Source: Butyrivibrio sp. AC2005 (lineage in GTDB: Bacteria; Bacillota; Clostridia; Lachnospirales; Lachnospiraceae). Taken from it: a stretch of 41,163 bases of DNA. The notes beneath the pieces were generated by a model that was not told where the DNA came from, searched no databases, and saw nothing but the letters and a program-made list of their open reading frames with translations. Positions 16,941-26,704 of the stretch are shown piece by piece. How positions within the stretch are numbered: position 1 is the first letter of the stretch; each line of letters starts with the position of its first letter. Position numbers and translations under genes: made by a program. The stretch spans positions 1-41,163 of the forward strand of contig NZ_AUJI01000044.1 of the NCBI RefSeq assembly GCF_000424145.1. Reading direction: 5' to 3'.

Positions 16941-16997
16941 CCCCTATGAAATAAAAAAACAGCCCTATCCCGGATTATTAAACCCGAAACAGAGCTG
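16941..16997 (-). terminator. Rho-independent terminator after the VOC gene
   Basis: On the minus strand ACAGCTCT pairs with AGGGCTGT (one G-U) and an inner TCGGG/CCGGGA helix closes the loop; TTTTTTTATTTC follows. It lies 15-70 bases behind the stop of the VOC gene. Confidence 0.75.
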
Positions 16998-17012
16998 TAT
17001 AATTACAGGCTA

Positions 17013-17387
17013 TTAGTCTTTCTTAATATGCTCAGATATTGTCACCGGAAAGCCTGAGGGCGCAAAGAGCATTGTTGCCCTCGAAGAACTGGTATCTGTA
17101 ACTTTATCTCCGCGAGGATTTACGAACCCATGAGCAATCAGGAAATCATAAGCTTCCTGGAAATTATCAACATTTATGCTCATGGATGTTATATCCTGAG
17201 GTATGGTCTCCGAACTGGCTATATTGATTCGATTTCCGTTGGCATCCTTCATAGCATAGTTTGTATTGTCTCCACCCTCGATATCAGTCTTAGTATGCTT
17301 CTTCTCAAAACCAAGATCCTCAAAAATCTTCATTACAGCCTCAGGATCCTTTGTTACAATTAACGGGCAAAAACCAGTAATTTTCAT
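17013..17387 (-). CDS. VOC-family (glyoxalase/bleomycin-resistance-like) protein
   Basis: A 124-residue protein of the vicinal oxygen chelate fold: beta-alpha-beta-beta-beta modules starting FCPLIVTKDPEAVMKIFEDLG and ending FAPSGFPVTISEH. Single-domain members act as dimers; the metal ligands (His/Glu) are not obvious here beyond the C-terminal E-H pair, so it may be a binding protein rather than an enzyme. AGGAGGTAATTCA precedes the ATG. It is a one-gene unit with its own terminator. Confidence 0.8.
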   Translation of the reverse strand: MKITGFCPLIVTKDPEAVMKIFEDLGFEKKHTKTDIEGGDNTNYAMKDANGNRINIASSETIPQDITSMSINVDNFQEAYDFLIAHGFVNPRGDKVTDTSSSRATMLFAPSGFPVTISEHIKKD

Positions 17388-17515
17388 TGAATTACCTCCT
17401 GTCTGATTATTTTAAAATACACATTAAATAGTGCTCAATTCAACCTTTTAAATTATAAAATGGTATCTACGGCAATACAATTAACAAAGAATAAAGAAAA
17501 CAGAAAAAATATCTG

Positions 17516-17698
17516 CTATAACAATCTTCCTTTTTCACCGGATTGAATCCTTTTGACCTTCTTAGAGGTTGTCTTATCAAACTCAGTATCCCGGAGTCTT
17601 AGTCTTAATATTCTTTTGGACTGTCCCACGAGACTTCCTACCGCCATACAGGCTGTCCCTGCAGCTGCAAGACCTCCCGCAACCTTTGAACGCTTCAT
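17516..17698 (-). CDS. Small hypothetical protein with N-terminal hydrophobic segment
   Basis: Sixty residues. A hydrophobic Ala/Gly-rich stretch (VAGGLAAAGTACMAVGSLVG) is followed by a strongly basic tail (KRILRLRLRD, KKVKRIQSG). AGAAAGGAAGAG lies before the ATG. I do not recognise a family. The design suggests a small membrane-attached, possibly nucleic-acid- or lipid-facing protein. It is downstream of the substrate-binding protein, behind a weak terminator. Confidence 0.55.
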   Translation of the reverse strand: MKRSKVAGGLAAAGTACMAVGSLVGQSKRILRLRLRDTEFDKTTSKKVKRIQSGEKGRLL

Positions 17699-17724
17699 AT
17701 AATAACTCTTCCTTTCTCAAAAAC

Positions 17725-17757
17725 CTGTTCATCAATTCTCGTGGAAAAACTGAACAG
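17725..17757 (-). terminator. Probable terminator after the orphan substrate-binding protein
   Basis: Seven-bp stem CTGTTCA / TGAACAG directly behind the stop codon, with a GGTTTTTGAG tail on the minus strand. The loop is long (19 bases), so efficiency is uncertain. Confidence 0.45.
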
Positions 17758-19407
17758 TTAATTTATTGTCATATTCCTATAGTTATTCTTCACTGATCCG
17801 TTCCAGGATGCCTTTATACCACCCAGACGCTCTCCCTTCACATAAAAACGGATACGCGAAAACAGCGGGATCCATGCTGCATCATCCTGAATTATCGTCT
17901 TTTCCAAATCCCTGTATTCCTTGATTCGTTCATCCTTATTCGTGATAGCACGGGCATCAGTAACCCTTTCCATGATATCCTCTCGCGGATAGCACAGGCT
18001 TCGGAAGGTCGTGTTACCCTTGTTGCCAAAAAAGGTATAGATGAAATTATCAGGATCATTATAATCCGCAGTCCAGGTTGCCTCGTAGCATGCAAGCTTT
18101 CCACTCTTTCTAAGCGTCATCCACTCGGATTCATCGATAACCTCAACCGTTGCCTTAACCCCGATTTTCTCCCACATTGAGGCAGCTAATTCCATCATCG
18201 ACTTTTCCCACGAAGATGCAGAAGATTTAACACTTATAGCCATTTCGAAGCCATCTCCGTAGCCGGCTTCGGCAAGAAGCTTTGCCGCCTCATCCGGATC
18301 ATAGGGAATCTCCGGTAAATCTTCATTGTATCCACTTAGACCATGGGGGAATATTCCCTGTTCAATCACGCCCCTGCCGTCTAAACACATATCCAAAAGC
18401 GCCTCTCTGTCTAATGCCAGCTGCAGAGCCTTCCTTACGGATACATCATTTAGCGGTTCTATTGATTCGTTGATAGCTATATACGTGATACCTACAGGAT
18501 GTGCACGGAACAACCGATCTTTATAAGAATCATTAGCCAGATATTTATCTGCTACACTACCGATTCCGTCCAGATCCAAAACATCCAGTTCACCCTTATC
18601 AAATAATTCCGAAATCTCTTCACCATCAGACAAAAATCTCAGATTCAGACCTTCACACTTAGGAGCTCCGTTCCAGCAATCCTTATTGGCTTTAAGAAGC
18701 ATCCCTTCTCCTTTATTCCATTTCCACAGAACAAAGGATCCTGTTCCGATTGCCCATTCCGGATCAGTTCCAAAACGGTCTCCCGCTTCAGTTGTTGTTT
18801 CCTCATCCATAATAGATGCCCCCGGCATTGACAGGCACGGTAAAAATGCGGCAAACGGTTCCTCTAAGGTAATGGAAAAATCAAGATCTCCCAGGACCTT
18901 AAACCCTTCAAGCTGATCTGTCTCTCCTGATTCCAATTTACCTGCACCTGCGATTACATCAACAATGTCCTGATTGCAGGAATCAGGATGAGTCAACAGT
19001 CTTGTAAATGAATACAACACATCAGAAGCTGTCAGCGGTGATCCGTTGCTGAAGGTTACACCCTCACGAAGATGGAAGGTATAGGTTAAACCATCATCCG
19101 ATACTTCCCATTCCTTCGCCAGGGAAGGCAAAACAACCGCACTGCCGTGGGCGTTGCTTTCCATTTCCACAAGACGGTCGAAAACATTCTGGGCAATCGT
19201 ATAGTGTATGGATGTACACTGGAAGTCCACTGTGTCCGGTTCTTCCTCAACAGCTATCAAAAACTTTGACTCGTCCGGCTCAGCACTTGCTGCCTCCTTC
19301 GAACTTTTGGCGTCATCGGTCGAAGATGAACACCCCGACATCAAAGCAGTAAAAAGAAAAATAGTTATCAGCAGGCACACGGATTTCTTGATTTTGTGGT
19401 TCATCAT
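17758..19407 (-). CDS. Peptide-type ABC substrate-binding lipoprotein (SBP_bac_5), orphan, next to a histidine kinase
   Basis: From the ATG at 19407 (AGGTGGGTA ribosome site; an upstream start at 19512 would run inside the kinase gene) about 549 residues. Signal peptide and lipobox end in LFTALMSGC, with Cys as the lipidated residue. The body is a DppA/OppA-like binding protein: TYTFHLREGVTFSNGSPLTASDV, later ADYNDPDNFIYTFFG. It lies 25 bases after the hybrid kinase stop and has no permease on its strand. It is clearly homologous to the binding protein at 22365-23960. It may share that transporter, or present ligand to the kinase; the latter is inference from the operon. Confidence 0.9.
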   Translation of the reverse strand: MMNHKIKKSVCLLITIFLFTALMSGCSSSTDDAKSSKEAASAEPDESKFLIAVEEEPDTVDFQCTSIHYTIAQNVFDRLVEMESNAHGSAVVLPSLAKEWEVSDDGLTYTFHLREGVTFSNGSPLTASDVLYSFTRLLTHPDSCNQDIVDVIAGAGKLESGETDQLEGFKVLGDLDFSITLEEPFAAFLPCLSMPGASIMDEETTTEAGDRFGTDPEWAIGTGSFVLWKWNKGEGMLLKANKDCWNGAPKCEGLNLRFLSDGEEISELFDKGELDVLDLDGIGSVADKYLANDSYKDRLFRAHPVGITYIAINESIEPLNDVSVRKALQLALDREALLDMCLDGRGVIEQGIFPHGLSGYNEDLPEIPYDPDEAAKLLAEAGYGDGFEMAISVKSSASSWEKSMMELAASMWEKIGVKATVEVIDESEWMTLRKSGKLACYEATWTADYNDPDNFIYTFFGNKGNTTFRSLCYPREDIMERVTDARAITNKDERIKEYRDLEKTIIQDDAAWIPLFSRIRFYVKGERLGGIKASWNGSVKNNYRNMTIN

Positions 19408-19432
19408 ATTACCCACCTTTCTGTGAAAAACA

Positions 19433-22150
19433 TTAATTCGCGGCTTTTGCCAATATAGCTTCCAGGTCATCCCTCGTCTTACGATAAAACTTAAGGAACT
19501 CCGGTGTATCACGTTTAATCATTTCTATATCATTTCCTTTTCCCGCAAATTCAAGCTCTTTAGCTCGTGCAGAAAAATCTTTCATGCCAATAGTCAAAGA
19601 AGCTCCCTTCAAAGCGTGAAGAGTGACCGTATAAAGTTCGATGTCCTCTTCTGCCACGCATTTTTCTATTATTTCTGCTTTTTCTTCAGTCGTGTTGACA
19701 AAAATTTCAAGCGCTTGCATGTAGATTTCACCGCTTCCGCAATATTCGACGCCCTCCTTCGGATCAAGCCATGTACAGTTGAAAGCCTCCTCCGGAATTC
19801 CCTCGTAGGGATTTTCTTCCTCAGCGTCGTTATCGGATGTTAATTCCACAGCATACTCAGGTAAATATTTGAGCAGTATATCATCCATTTCGGAGATATT
19901 TACCGGCTTAGAAAGATAGTCGGTAAATCCGGCATCGATCATACGCTCCCGCTCTCCCTGAATAGCGTTTGCAGTCAATGAGATTATTGGCGTAGCAGAT
20001 GCCTTCTCCGGTTCCTTCTCTTTTATGATCTTCAGTGTCTCTACACCATTCATCTGTGGCATCCTATAATCCAGGAATACCATGTCATAGGAATGTGCAC
20101 TAAACATCTCGATACATTCCGGTCCGTTGGTCGCTGTATCGATCTGTATCTGCGTCGGTTTCAGGAGCCCTTTGATAACTTCCAGATTCATGATCGTATC
20201 ATCCACAACAAGGATATGACTGTTTGGAGCGATGAAGGAAAAACTATCACGCCGCGTATGATCCCGAGCGGATACCGTTTCCTCGTCAAGCCGGCCTATC
20301 TCTGTCGGATCCGCAATCTCCTGTTCCAGATTAAACGAGAATGTCGATCCCTTATTATAGACGCTCTTAACATCAATGTCGGTTCCCATCATGATAAGAA
20401 GCTTCCTTGTTATGGCAAGACCAAGCCCCGTTCCTTCGATGTTATAGGTCCTTTTAGTATCCAGCCTGTCAAACTTCTCAAAAAGCTTATGCATCTCCTC
20501 GTCTTTAATACCGATGCCGGTGTCTGAAACCGCAACATATATTTTCGCATTCTTTTCATCTTTATTCTTAAGAGATACAGTAAAGGTAACCGTACCTTTT
20601 TCTGTATACTTTATGGCATTGGTAAGCAGATTGGTTATTACCTGCTTTAGACGAAGCACATCCCCGATAAGCTCTGTGGGAAGATGCGGATCGATATCGA
20701 GTCGCATGCTCAGTCCTTTATCAGCTGCACGGAGCTGTAGCATAGTATAAAGATCTCCAATAAGGTTCCTCACGGCATACGATGCAGGTATGAGTTCCAT
20801 TTTTCCTGCCTCAATCTTGGAGAAATCCAGAATATCATTGATAATACCCAGAAGATTGTTACCCGCTATACGGATATTATCACTATATCTGAGAATATTC
20901 TCATCCTCGGTTTCCCTGCAGATGAGCTCATTCATTCCAAGCACTGTCGTAATAGGTGTCCTAATCTCATGACTCATATTGGATAGGAATGAAGTCTTGG
21001 CCTTATTTGCCTGTTCTGATTCAGCCAGGGCATGGATCTCATTCTGAAGGTTACTTACCAGATTTGAAAAGGTTTGTGTCAGTACACCAACCTCATCATT
21101 TCCTTTGTAACTAAGTTCAATATTATAATCCCCTTTGTCCACCTGTCTGGTGGCTTTTGTCAATTCCTCAAGAGGTTTCGTCAGTTGCAAAGTAAACCTG
21201 CTCATAATGACACCAAGAATGATCAATGAAAGAATGGATACTATCACTATATGTACTACCATTGACTTCCATATTCTGTTGACCTCAGATAATGGTACCG
21301 ATACATTAAGACGCATCCCATTCTCTAGCGGAAGCCCCACTCCAAGCTTTTCTACTCCATCAATTTTGTATTGAAAATGACTTTCATCAGTTATAAGCTC
21401 CGGGGGAACATCCGGCACACTCATATCCGTCAGTATGGTCGCATCAATATAAGGATGATATATCAGATTACCATCCATATCCGAGATAAAGGCGTAACCG
21501 TTATCATACAATGTAATATGCTTAACTTCCGCTGACATAAGTGAGTAGTCAATCTCAGCACCTATTACCCCGATAAACTCGGAATTCCAATAAATCGGGA
21601 CATTATAGGATATAACACGCACATCAATGCTATCTGTAATGTATGGTGAGAGCCATGCCGGATGCCCGGTAGCCTTCGGAACAGTGAACCACTGAAGTTC
21701 ACTGGTATCGTTGGTATCATAAAGCGTAATATCCGTCACCTCGTGTTCTGTAAATCCATCCCCGTCAAGGTTGGTATACCAGAACCCCTTGATTTTCTTT
21801 GATACCTCAGGATCAATCCGATAATAATACGTCAAAACACCATTTGATTTAGACATGATCTTATCAAATGCGATACGCATACGCTCTATGTGTGCCTTTA
21901 ACTCATCGGGCTTCGTTACCTCCAGATCCGCATTTGTGAGTTCTTCCAGCTTCGTCACAGAATGTTCCGCACTTTCAAAGTAGGCATTCAGATTCTTCTG
22001 TCCGGTCTCGCACAATATATACAGCATTTGATCCGCATCGTTGTTACCAAGTCTGTTGATGTCAAAAACTGCGATTACGCTGACTATGCTAACTGCTATG
22101 ACAATGGCACACACTGTCAGCAGTGTATATTTTGTTCGTATTGACTTCAC
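19433..22150 (-). CDS. Hybrid sensor histidine kinase with dCache sensor, receiver and Hpt domains
   Basis: About 905 residues from a GTG at 22150 (AAAGGA 9 bases before); an ATG 30 bases upstream has a poor site. Order: membrane helix (TVCAIVIAVSIVSVIAVF); extracytoplasmic dCache domain (to about residue 290); second helix; HAMP; HisKA with H-box SNMSHEIRTP; HATPase with N-box LLTNAIKYTEKG, DTGIGI and GTGLGLAI; receiver domain with phospho-acceptor Asp in FLDYRMPQMNG; C-terminal Hpt with HALKGAS. All phosphorelay residues are present. No separate output regulator is nearby. It is cotranscribed with a binding lipoprotein and divergent from a peptide ABC operon, pointing to peptide or nutrient sensing. 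Confidence 0.92.
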   Translation of the reverse strand: MKSIRTKYTLLTVCAIVIAVSIVSVIAVFDINRLGNNDADQMLYILCETGQKNLNAYFESAEHSVTKLEELTNADLEVTKPDELKAHIERMRIAFDKIMSKSNGVLTYYYRIDPEVSKKIKGFWYTNLDGDGFTEHEVTDITLYDTNDTSELQWFTVPKATGHPAWLSPYITDSIDVRVISYNVPIYWNSEFIGVIGAEIDYSLMSAEVKHITLYDNGYAFISDMDGNLIYHPYIDATILTDMSVPDVPPELITDESHFQYKIDGVEKLGVGLPLENGMRLNVSVPLSEVNRIWKSMVVHIVIVSILSLIILGVIMSRFTLQLTKPLEELTKATRQVDKGDYNIELSYKGNDEVGVLTQTFSNLVSNLQNEIHALAESEQANKAKTSFLSNMSHEIRTPITTVLGMNELICRETEDENILRYSDNIRIAGNNLLGIINDILDFSKIEAGKMELIPASYAVRNLIGDLYTMLQLRAADKGLSMRLDIDPHLPTELIGDVLRLKQVITNLLTNAIKYTEKGTVTFTVSLKNKDEKNAKIYVAVSDTGIGIKDEEMHKLFEKFDRLDTKRTYNIEGTGLGLAITRKLLIMMGTDIDVKSVYNKGSTFSFNLEQEIADPTEIGRLDEETVSARDHTRRDSFSFIAPNSHILVVDDTIMNLEVIKGLLKPTQIQIDTATNGPECIEMFSAHSYDMVFLDYRMPQMNGVETLKIIKEKEPEKASATPIISLTANAIQGERERMIDAGFTDYLSKPVNISEMDDILLKYLPEYAVELTSDNDAEEENPYEGIPEEAFNCTWLDPKEGVEYCGSGEIYMQALEIFVNTTEEKAEIIEKCVAEEDIELYTVTLHALKGASLTIGMKDFSARAKELEFAGKGNDIEMIKRDTPEFLKFYRKTRDDLEAILAKAAN

Positions 22151-22364
22151 GCTGATCAATCCTTTCCGCAATGTATACATTACCAGGAAAAAACATTGGA
22201 AGAGCGTCCAAACAACAGCTTCCCTAATATCAATATTATCAATATTAAAAAAAAAATTGTCTTAAATTGTCTTAAATATGTATAAACAATTTAGTCAAAA
22301 TGAATCCTTTTCCCAAACAAATGATAAAATATCACTATTAAATGATTTCTTAGGAGGGTATAAC

Positions 22365-23960
22365 ATGATCAGAAAGTATATGTGGATGCTAATTCTAATA
22401 GCAGTCCTTGCCCTTAGCGGCTGCGGAAAATCCGGAAGTAAGAATGATACTGTTCATCTTGCGCTTAGCGCGGATATCGTCACTATGGATTCCCACAAAA
22501 CAACCAATGACTACATCGTACCCATGAACGTGTTTGACACGCTCTTTTCCTTAAAGAAGAATGATGATGGCTCTACAAGAATAGATAATAGTCTTGTGGA
22601 AAAATACGAGCTTTCAGATGATGCACTGACTTATCACTTTACATTAAGAGACGGTGTTGTATTTTCAGATGGTACTCCTCTGACAGCACAGGATGTGAAG
22701 TTCACCTTCGAGCGTATTTTAAAGCTTCCTGACAGTGCCCAGACAGATTGCGTCATAATAATTGATGGTGCACAGGATATGCTTGATGGCAAGGCTGATT
22801 CCCTTCGCGGCATCACAGTAGAGGATGATAAAAATTTCTCCATAACGCTTACTGCACCTTTTTCAGGCTTCACTTCTCTTTTGGCCACTCCTGCCATGGT
22901 TATTTATTCTGAAAAAAACGTCACTGAGGCCGGAGATGATTTTGGCATGGTTCCGGGAAAAACAATAGGCTCCGGACCATACATAATAAAAGAATGGACC
23001 AGAGGAAGCGGACTAGTCTTCGAATATAATCCTCGCTACTGGGGTCCTGAGCCGTCAGTAAAAAAGGTTGATATGAAGGTCATGGAGCCTCAGGCCATGG
23101 ATCTGGCCTTCCAGAAGGGCGATCTGGATATTCTTGATTGTCTCTTCCTTGACTCAGCCATCGTTAATTCCACCTATAAAACAGATACATACAAGGATCG
23201 TATCGTTTCTGTAGACCGACTGGGCCAGAATTTCATTTTAATGAATGAAAATATCGAGCCTTTAGGAAATGTTCAGGTAAGAAAAGCAATTCAGCAGGCC
23301 ATTAACCGTGAATCCATCCTCAATTCTATTTTCGCCGGCGACGGAAAGCTTGAAGATGGTATTTTCCCCACAGGATGCGTTGGTTACAGTAAAAACAATC
23401 AGGGCTGGCTTAAGTATGATCCCGATAACGCAAAAAAACTCCTTGCAGATGCAGGATATGCAGATGGCTTTGATCTGGAAATATGCCTTGATTCAACAGC
23501 AAACGACTCCATAAAAAACGCTGTTCAGGTAATCTCAGAAAACCTTAAAGCTGTCGGTATAAATGCCAGCATCAGGTCAATTGATCATGCAAGTTACTTA
23601 GATCTTAGAAACAGTGGTGAGATGCCTTGTTTTTGGGCATTTTGGCTCCTTGATTACAATGATCCGGACAATATCATTTATACCTTTTTCGGAAGTAAGG
23701 ATAATGTAAAGCTCCGCTCACTAAACTACAGTGATGACTCTGTAATACAACGCGTTGCTGCTGCAAAAACAATTGGAAAAGAGGCTGACAGATTAGCGGA
23801 GTATGAAGCTCTGGAAAAGAAAATCCTTCAGGATGATGCAGCCTGCGTACCTATGTTTTCTACAAAACATCTCTTTGTCATAAGTGACAGAGTGGAAACC
23901 TTTATTCCCCATTGGGCAGGCTGGAGTGACATATACTTTGATCAGATCACATTGAAATAA
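22365..23960 (+). CDS. Peptide-type ABC substrate-binding lipoprotein (SBP_bac_5) of the transport operon
   Basis: From the ATG at 22365 (TTAGGAGGGTATAAC in front; an in-frame ATG at 22278 lacks one) about 531 residues. Lipobox VLALSGC (Cys lipidated). The fold is DppA/OppA-like: TYHFTLRDGVVFSDGTPLTAQDVKF and LDYNDPDNIIYTFFGSKDN. It is the first gene of a five-gene operon with two permeases and two ATPases. It binds a peptide, nickel-chelate or other small solute outside the membrane; the specificity cannot be read. It is paralogous to the orphan binding protein on the other strand, sharing the YNDPDN-IYTFFG motif and overall layout. Confidence 0.92.
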   Translation: MIRKYMWMLILIAVLALSGCGKSGSKNDTVHLALSADIVTMDSHKTTNDYIVPMNVFDTLFSLKKNDDGSTRIDNSLVEKYELSDDALTYHFTLRDGVVFSDGTPLTAQDVKFTFERILKLPDSAQTDCVIIIDGAQDMLDGKADSLRGITVEDDKNFSITLTAPFSGFTSLLATPAMVIYSEKNVTEAGDDFGMVPGKTIGSGPYIIKEWTRGSGLVFEYNPRYWGPEPSVKKVDMKVMEPQAMDLAFQKGDLDILDCLFLDSAIVNSTYKTDTYKDRIVSVDRLGQNFILMNENIEPLGNVQVRKAIQQAINRESILNSIFAGDGKLEDGIFPTGCVGYSKNNQGWLKYDPDNAKKLLADAGYADGFDLEICLDSTANDSIKNAVQVISENLKAVGINASIRSIDHASYLDLRNSGEMPCFWAFWLLDYNDPDNIIYTFFGSKDNVKLRSLNYSDDSVIQRVAAAKTIGKEADRLAEYEALEKKILQDDAACVPMFSTKHLFVISDRVETFIPHWAGWSDIYFDQITLK

Positions 23961-23973
23961 AGGAGGCTTTATT

Positions 23974-24891
23974 TTGAAGGAACTTCCAAAACGATTATTG
24001 GGCATAATCATCGTTATGATTCTGGTTATTGCACTGATATTTGTCATGCTCAGAATCATTCCGGGAGATCCTGCCTCCGTTTTATTAAATGAGCATGTCA
24101 GTCAGGCAAATATTGACAGACTGACTAAGTCCATGGGTCTTGATAAGAGTCTTCCGGAACAGTTCTTTGGCTATCTTGGCGGCGTCTTAAGAGGTGATCT
24201 GGGGCAAAGCTATTATATGCAGCAACCGGTATCATCCCTGATTTTACAAGCTTTCCCATATACTATAAGGTTGACGCTTTTGTCCATAGTATTTGCATGG
24301 ACAATGGGAATTGTTTCCGGTATCTTCTCTGCCATGTATAATGACCATTTCCCTGATTATCTGTTCCGAGGGACCGCTCTTTTAGGAATATCTGTCCCGG
24401 TATTTATGGTGGCTCTATTCCTGCAGTATTTATTTTATTATCGCCTTTCTCTTCTGCCTCTTGTATATGACGGAAGTATTGTTTCTATGATTCTGCCCGC
24501 AATTGCTCTTGGCTGGAACAGTGCAGGAAGTGTTGCCAGGCTCATGCGTTCCAGTCTCATGGATGAACTGGATGCAAACTACATGGACACAGCAAGGGCA
24601 AAGGGTCTCATCTACAAAAAAGCTGTTATATTCCATGCGTTTAAAAATGCAATTCTGCCCGTTATCACAATGATGGCACTACAGCTCGCCGAGATGCTGT
24701 CCGGAGCAGTTATCACAGAGAGCGTGTTCAGCATTCCGGGGTTGGGAAAGCTAGCTCTTACTGCACTGCAGACAAGAGACATGCCTCTTTTGCAGGGCAC
24801 AGTCCTGTTCACGGCTTTTCTAATCGCAGTGGGCGGTATTCTGGCCGATTTCATCAATACACTTCTTAATCCGAGGTTAAGGTTAGGATGA
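23974..24891 (+). CDS. Peptide/nickel-type ABC permease, DppB family (TTG start)
   Basis: About 305 residues with six membrane helices and the DppB/OppB features: an early RIIPGDPA motif, an SVPVFMVAL segment, and the EAA loop DTARAKGLIYKKAVIFHAFKN. The start codon is TTG at 23974, fixed by AAAGGAGG eight bases before it. It forms the inner-membrane channel with the DppC-type partner, whose ATG overlaps its stop (ATGA). Confidence 0.92.
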   Translation: MKELPKRLLGIIIVMILVIALIFVMLRIIPGDPASVLLNEHVSQANIDRLTKSMGLDKSLPEQFFGYLGGVLRGDLGQSYYMQQPVSSLILQAFPYTIRLTLLSIVFAWTMGIVSGIFSAMYNDHFPDYLFRGTALLGISVPVFMVALFLQYLFYYRLSLLPLVYDGSIVSMILPAIALGWNSAGSVARLMRSSLMDELDANYMDTARAKGLIYKKAVIFHAFKNAILPVITMMALQLAEMLSGAVITESVFSIPGLGKLALTALQTRDMPLLQGTVLFTAFLIAVGGILADFINTLLNPRLRLG

Positions 24892-25712
24892 TTAAATTAC
24901 TCAGACAAAACAAAACTGCCCTGATATCAGGTGCTGTCATATTGGTTGTCATCATTCTGTCTACACTGGCGCCTCTTTTGTCCAAATATAGTGAGACAAG
25001 CCAGGATTTGGCACACAGACTGATGGCACCGGGAAACGGCCATCTCTTTGGGACCGATGAGCTGGGACGGGATGTACTCACCAGGATTCTCTATGGGACA
25101 CGTGTTTCTCTTTTTATCGCTCTGTTACCAACCGCCCTGGCTGTAGTTGTCGGAACCTTTGCCGGTGTATGCTCTGCTTTGTTCAATGGTGTGATTGACT
25201 TTGCCATAATGCGGTTTGCAGATGTAATGCTGTCAATCCCGGGAATGCTTCTTTCAATGGTTGTCTTATACACCTTCGGTGGTTCACTCTCCTCCGTTGT
25301 AATCGCGCTGATTCTGATCGAATGGGGTGGAATTGCCCGAGTTGTCAGGACCAGAGCATTGGAGATTTACCAAAAAGAATATATTGAAGCTGCTATCATA
25401 ACCGGTGCAGGACAAGGCCGCATAATTTTTTTCCATATCATCCCGAATCTTATTCCTACACTTATTGTACTTTTTACTCTTAACATACCCTCTTCAATTC
25501 TTGCAGAAAGCACACTAAGCTTTTTAGGTATCGGTATTCAGCCTCCACAGGTATCACTTGGTCTCATGACAGGTTATTCACGTCAGTATCTTTTTCAGAT
25601 GCCCTGGCTTTCACTTGCTCCTTCAGGCATGGTCATGCTGCTGGTACTTTCTTTTAATTTTTTGGGAGATGCCATAAGAGATATCCTTGATCCGAAAAGG
25701 AGGCAGCTATGA
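24888..25712 (+). CDS. Peptide/nickel-type ABC permease, DppC family
   Basis: A 274-residue permease: N-terminal helix (LISGAVILVVIILSTLAPL), the HLFGTDELGRDVLTRILYG motif typical of DppC/OppC, and the EAA loop EAAIITGAGQGRIIFFHIIPN. It overlaps the genes on both sides by 4 bases (ATGA), a sign of strict translational coupling. Second half of the channel. Confidence 0.92.
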   Translation: MIKLLRQNKTALISGAVILVVIILSTLAPLLSKYSETSQDLAHRLMAPGNGHLFGTDELGRDVLTRILYGTRVSLFIALLPTALAVVVGTFAGVCSALFNGVIDFAIMRFADVMLSIPGMLLSMVVLYTFGGSLSSVVIALILIEWGGIARVVRTRALEIYQKEYIEAAIITGAGQGRIIFFHIIPNLIPTLIVLFTLNIPSSILAESTLSFLGIGIQPPQVSLGLMTGYSRQYLFQMPWLSLAPSGMVMLLVLSFNFLGDAIRDILDPKRRQL

Positions 25713-26701
25713 GTGATTTTTTACTTAAAATCAGTAATCTTACTGTTTCTGTAACCAGAAACAAACAGGATATTCCTATTGTAAAGGGAATAGATATGGA
25801 TATTCCGCGTGGTAAGATAGTAGGTCTTGTCGGAGAATCAGGCTGCGGCAAAAGCATGACCGCAAAATCCATTATGGGTATTCTCCCACGCTCTGCTCAT
25901 ATGAATGGAAGCATACTCTGGAATGATCCGGACGGTTCACAGACTGAGATTACAGGATTAAAAGAAAAAGAACTGCGCAAAATGTGCGGCCCCAAGATAG
26001 GTATGGTATTCCAGGAGCCCATGACATCCTTAAATCCCATGATGAAAATAGGTGATCAGGTAGCCGAGGTTCTCTTTATACATAAACTTGTGAAAAATCG
26101 TTCCGAAGCAAAAGAAAAAGTAATACGAACCCTTGGAGAAGTGGGAATACCGGAACCTGAGCGCCACTACAATTCCTACCCTCACAGGATTTCGGGAGGA
26201 ATGAGACAGAGAGTCATGATTGCCATGGCTGTGATCTGTGAACCAAGCCTACTTATCGCGGATGAACCGACAACTGCTCTGGATGTAACAATAGAGGCTC
26301 AGATTCTGAAACTGATACGTCACATGTGCGAAACCCATAATATGAGCGCTCTTGTGATCACGCACAATATGGGTGTTGTCTCCACGCTTTGTGACAAAGT
26401 ATATGTAATGTATATGGGACGAATCCTGGAAAGAGCGCCGGTGGATCAGCTGTTTAAAACACCTATACACCCCTACACAAGAGGTCTCCTATCTTCCATT
26501 CCAAGGATTCATGCAAATCCCGAATATCTGGCGACTATCCCCGGAAACACCCCGGAATTCGGAAAAGAAACCGTCGGATGCGATTTTTGTCTAAGATGCA
26601 GTGATGATCAGCGTCGCTGCTTTTTTGAGAAGCCTAAAGAGGCAGAGATTGAAAAGGATCATTTCGTCAGCTGCTTTAGTGCAAATAACAGGAGTAAATA
26701 A
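25709..26701 (+). CDS. Peptide/nickel-type ABC ATPase, DppD family
   Basis: A 330-residue ATPase: Walker A GESGCGKS (about residues 48-55), Q-loop MVFQEPMTSLNP, signature ISGGMRQR, Walker B LLIADEPTTALD, H-loop VITHN. The C-terminal extension characteristic of oligopeptide ATPases (IHPYTRGLLSSIP) is followed by a Cys cluster (CDFCLRCSDDQRRC) that in this family can hold an iron-sulfur cluster. It works with the DppF-type ATPase to power the permeases. Confidence 0.93.
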   Translation: MSDFLLKISNLTVSVTRNKQDIPIVKGIDMDIPRGKIVGLVGESGCGKSMTAKSIMGILPRSAHMNGSILWNDPDGSQTEITGLKEKELRKMCGPKIGMVFQEPMTSLNPMMKIGDQVAEVLFIHKLVKNRSEAKEKVIRTLGEVGIPEPERHYNSYPHRISGGMRQRVMIAMAVICEPSLLIADEPTTALDVTIEAQILKLIRHMCETHNMSALVITHNMGVVSTLCDKVYVMYMGRILERAPVDQLFKTPIHPYTRGLLSSIPRIHANPEYLATIPGNTPEFGKETVGCDFCLRCSDDQRRCFFEKPKEAEIEKDHFVSCFSANNRSK

Positions 26702-26704
26702 ACC

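Noticed and set aside
22200..22278. Short AT-rich direct repeats (TATCAATAT and AATTGTCTTAA, two copies each) in the kinase/transporter spacer
   Set aside because: Too short and too AT-rich to separate from promoter background; no symmetric operator pattern.
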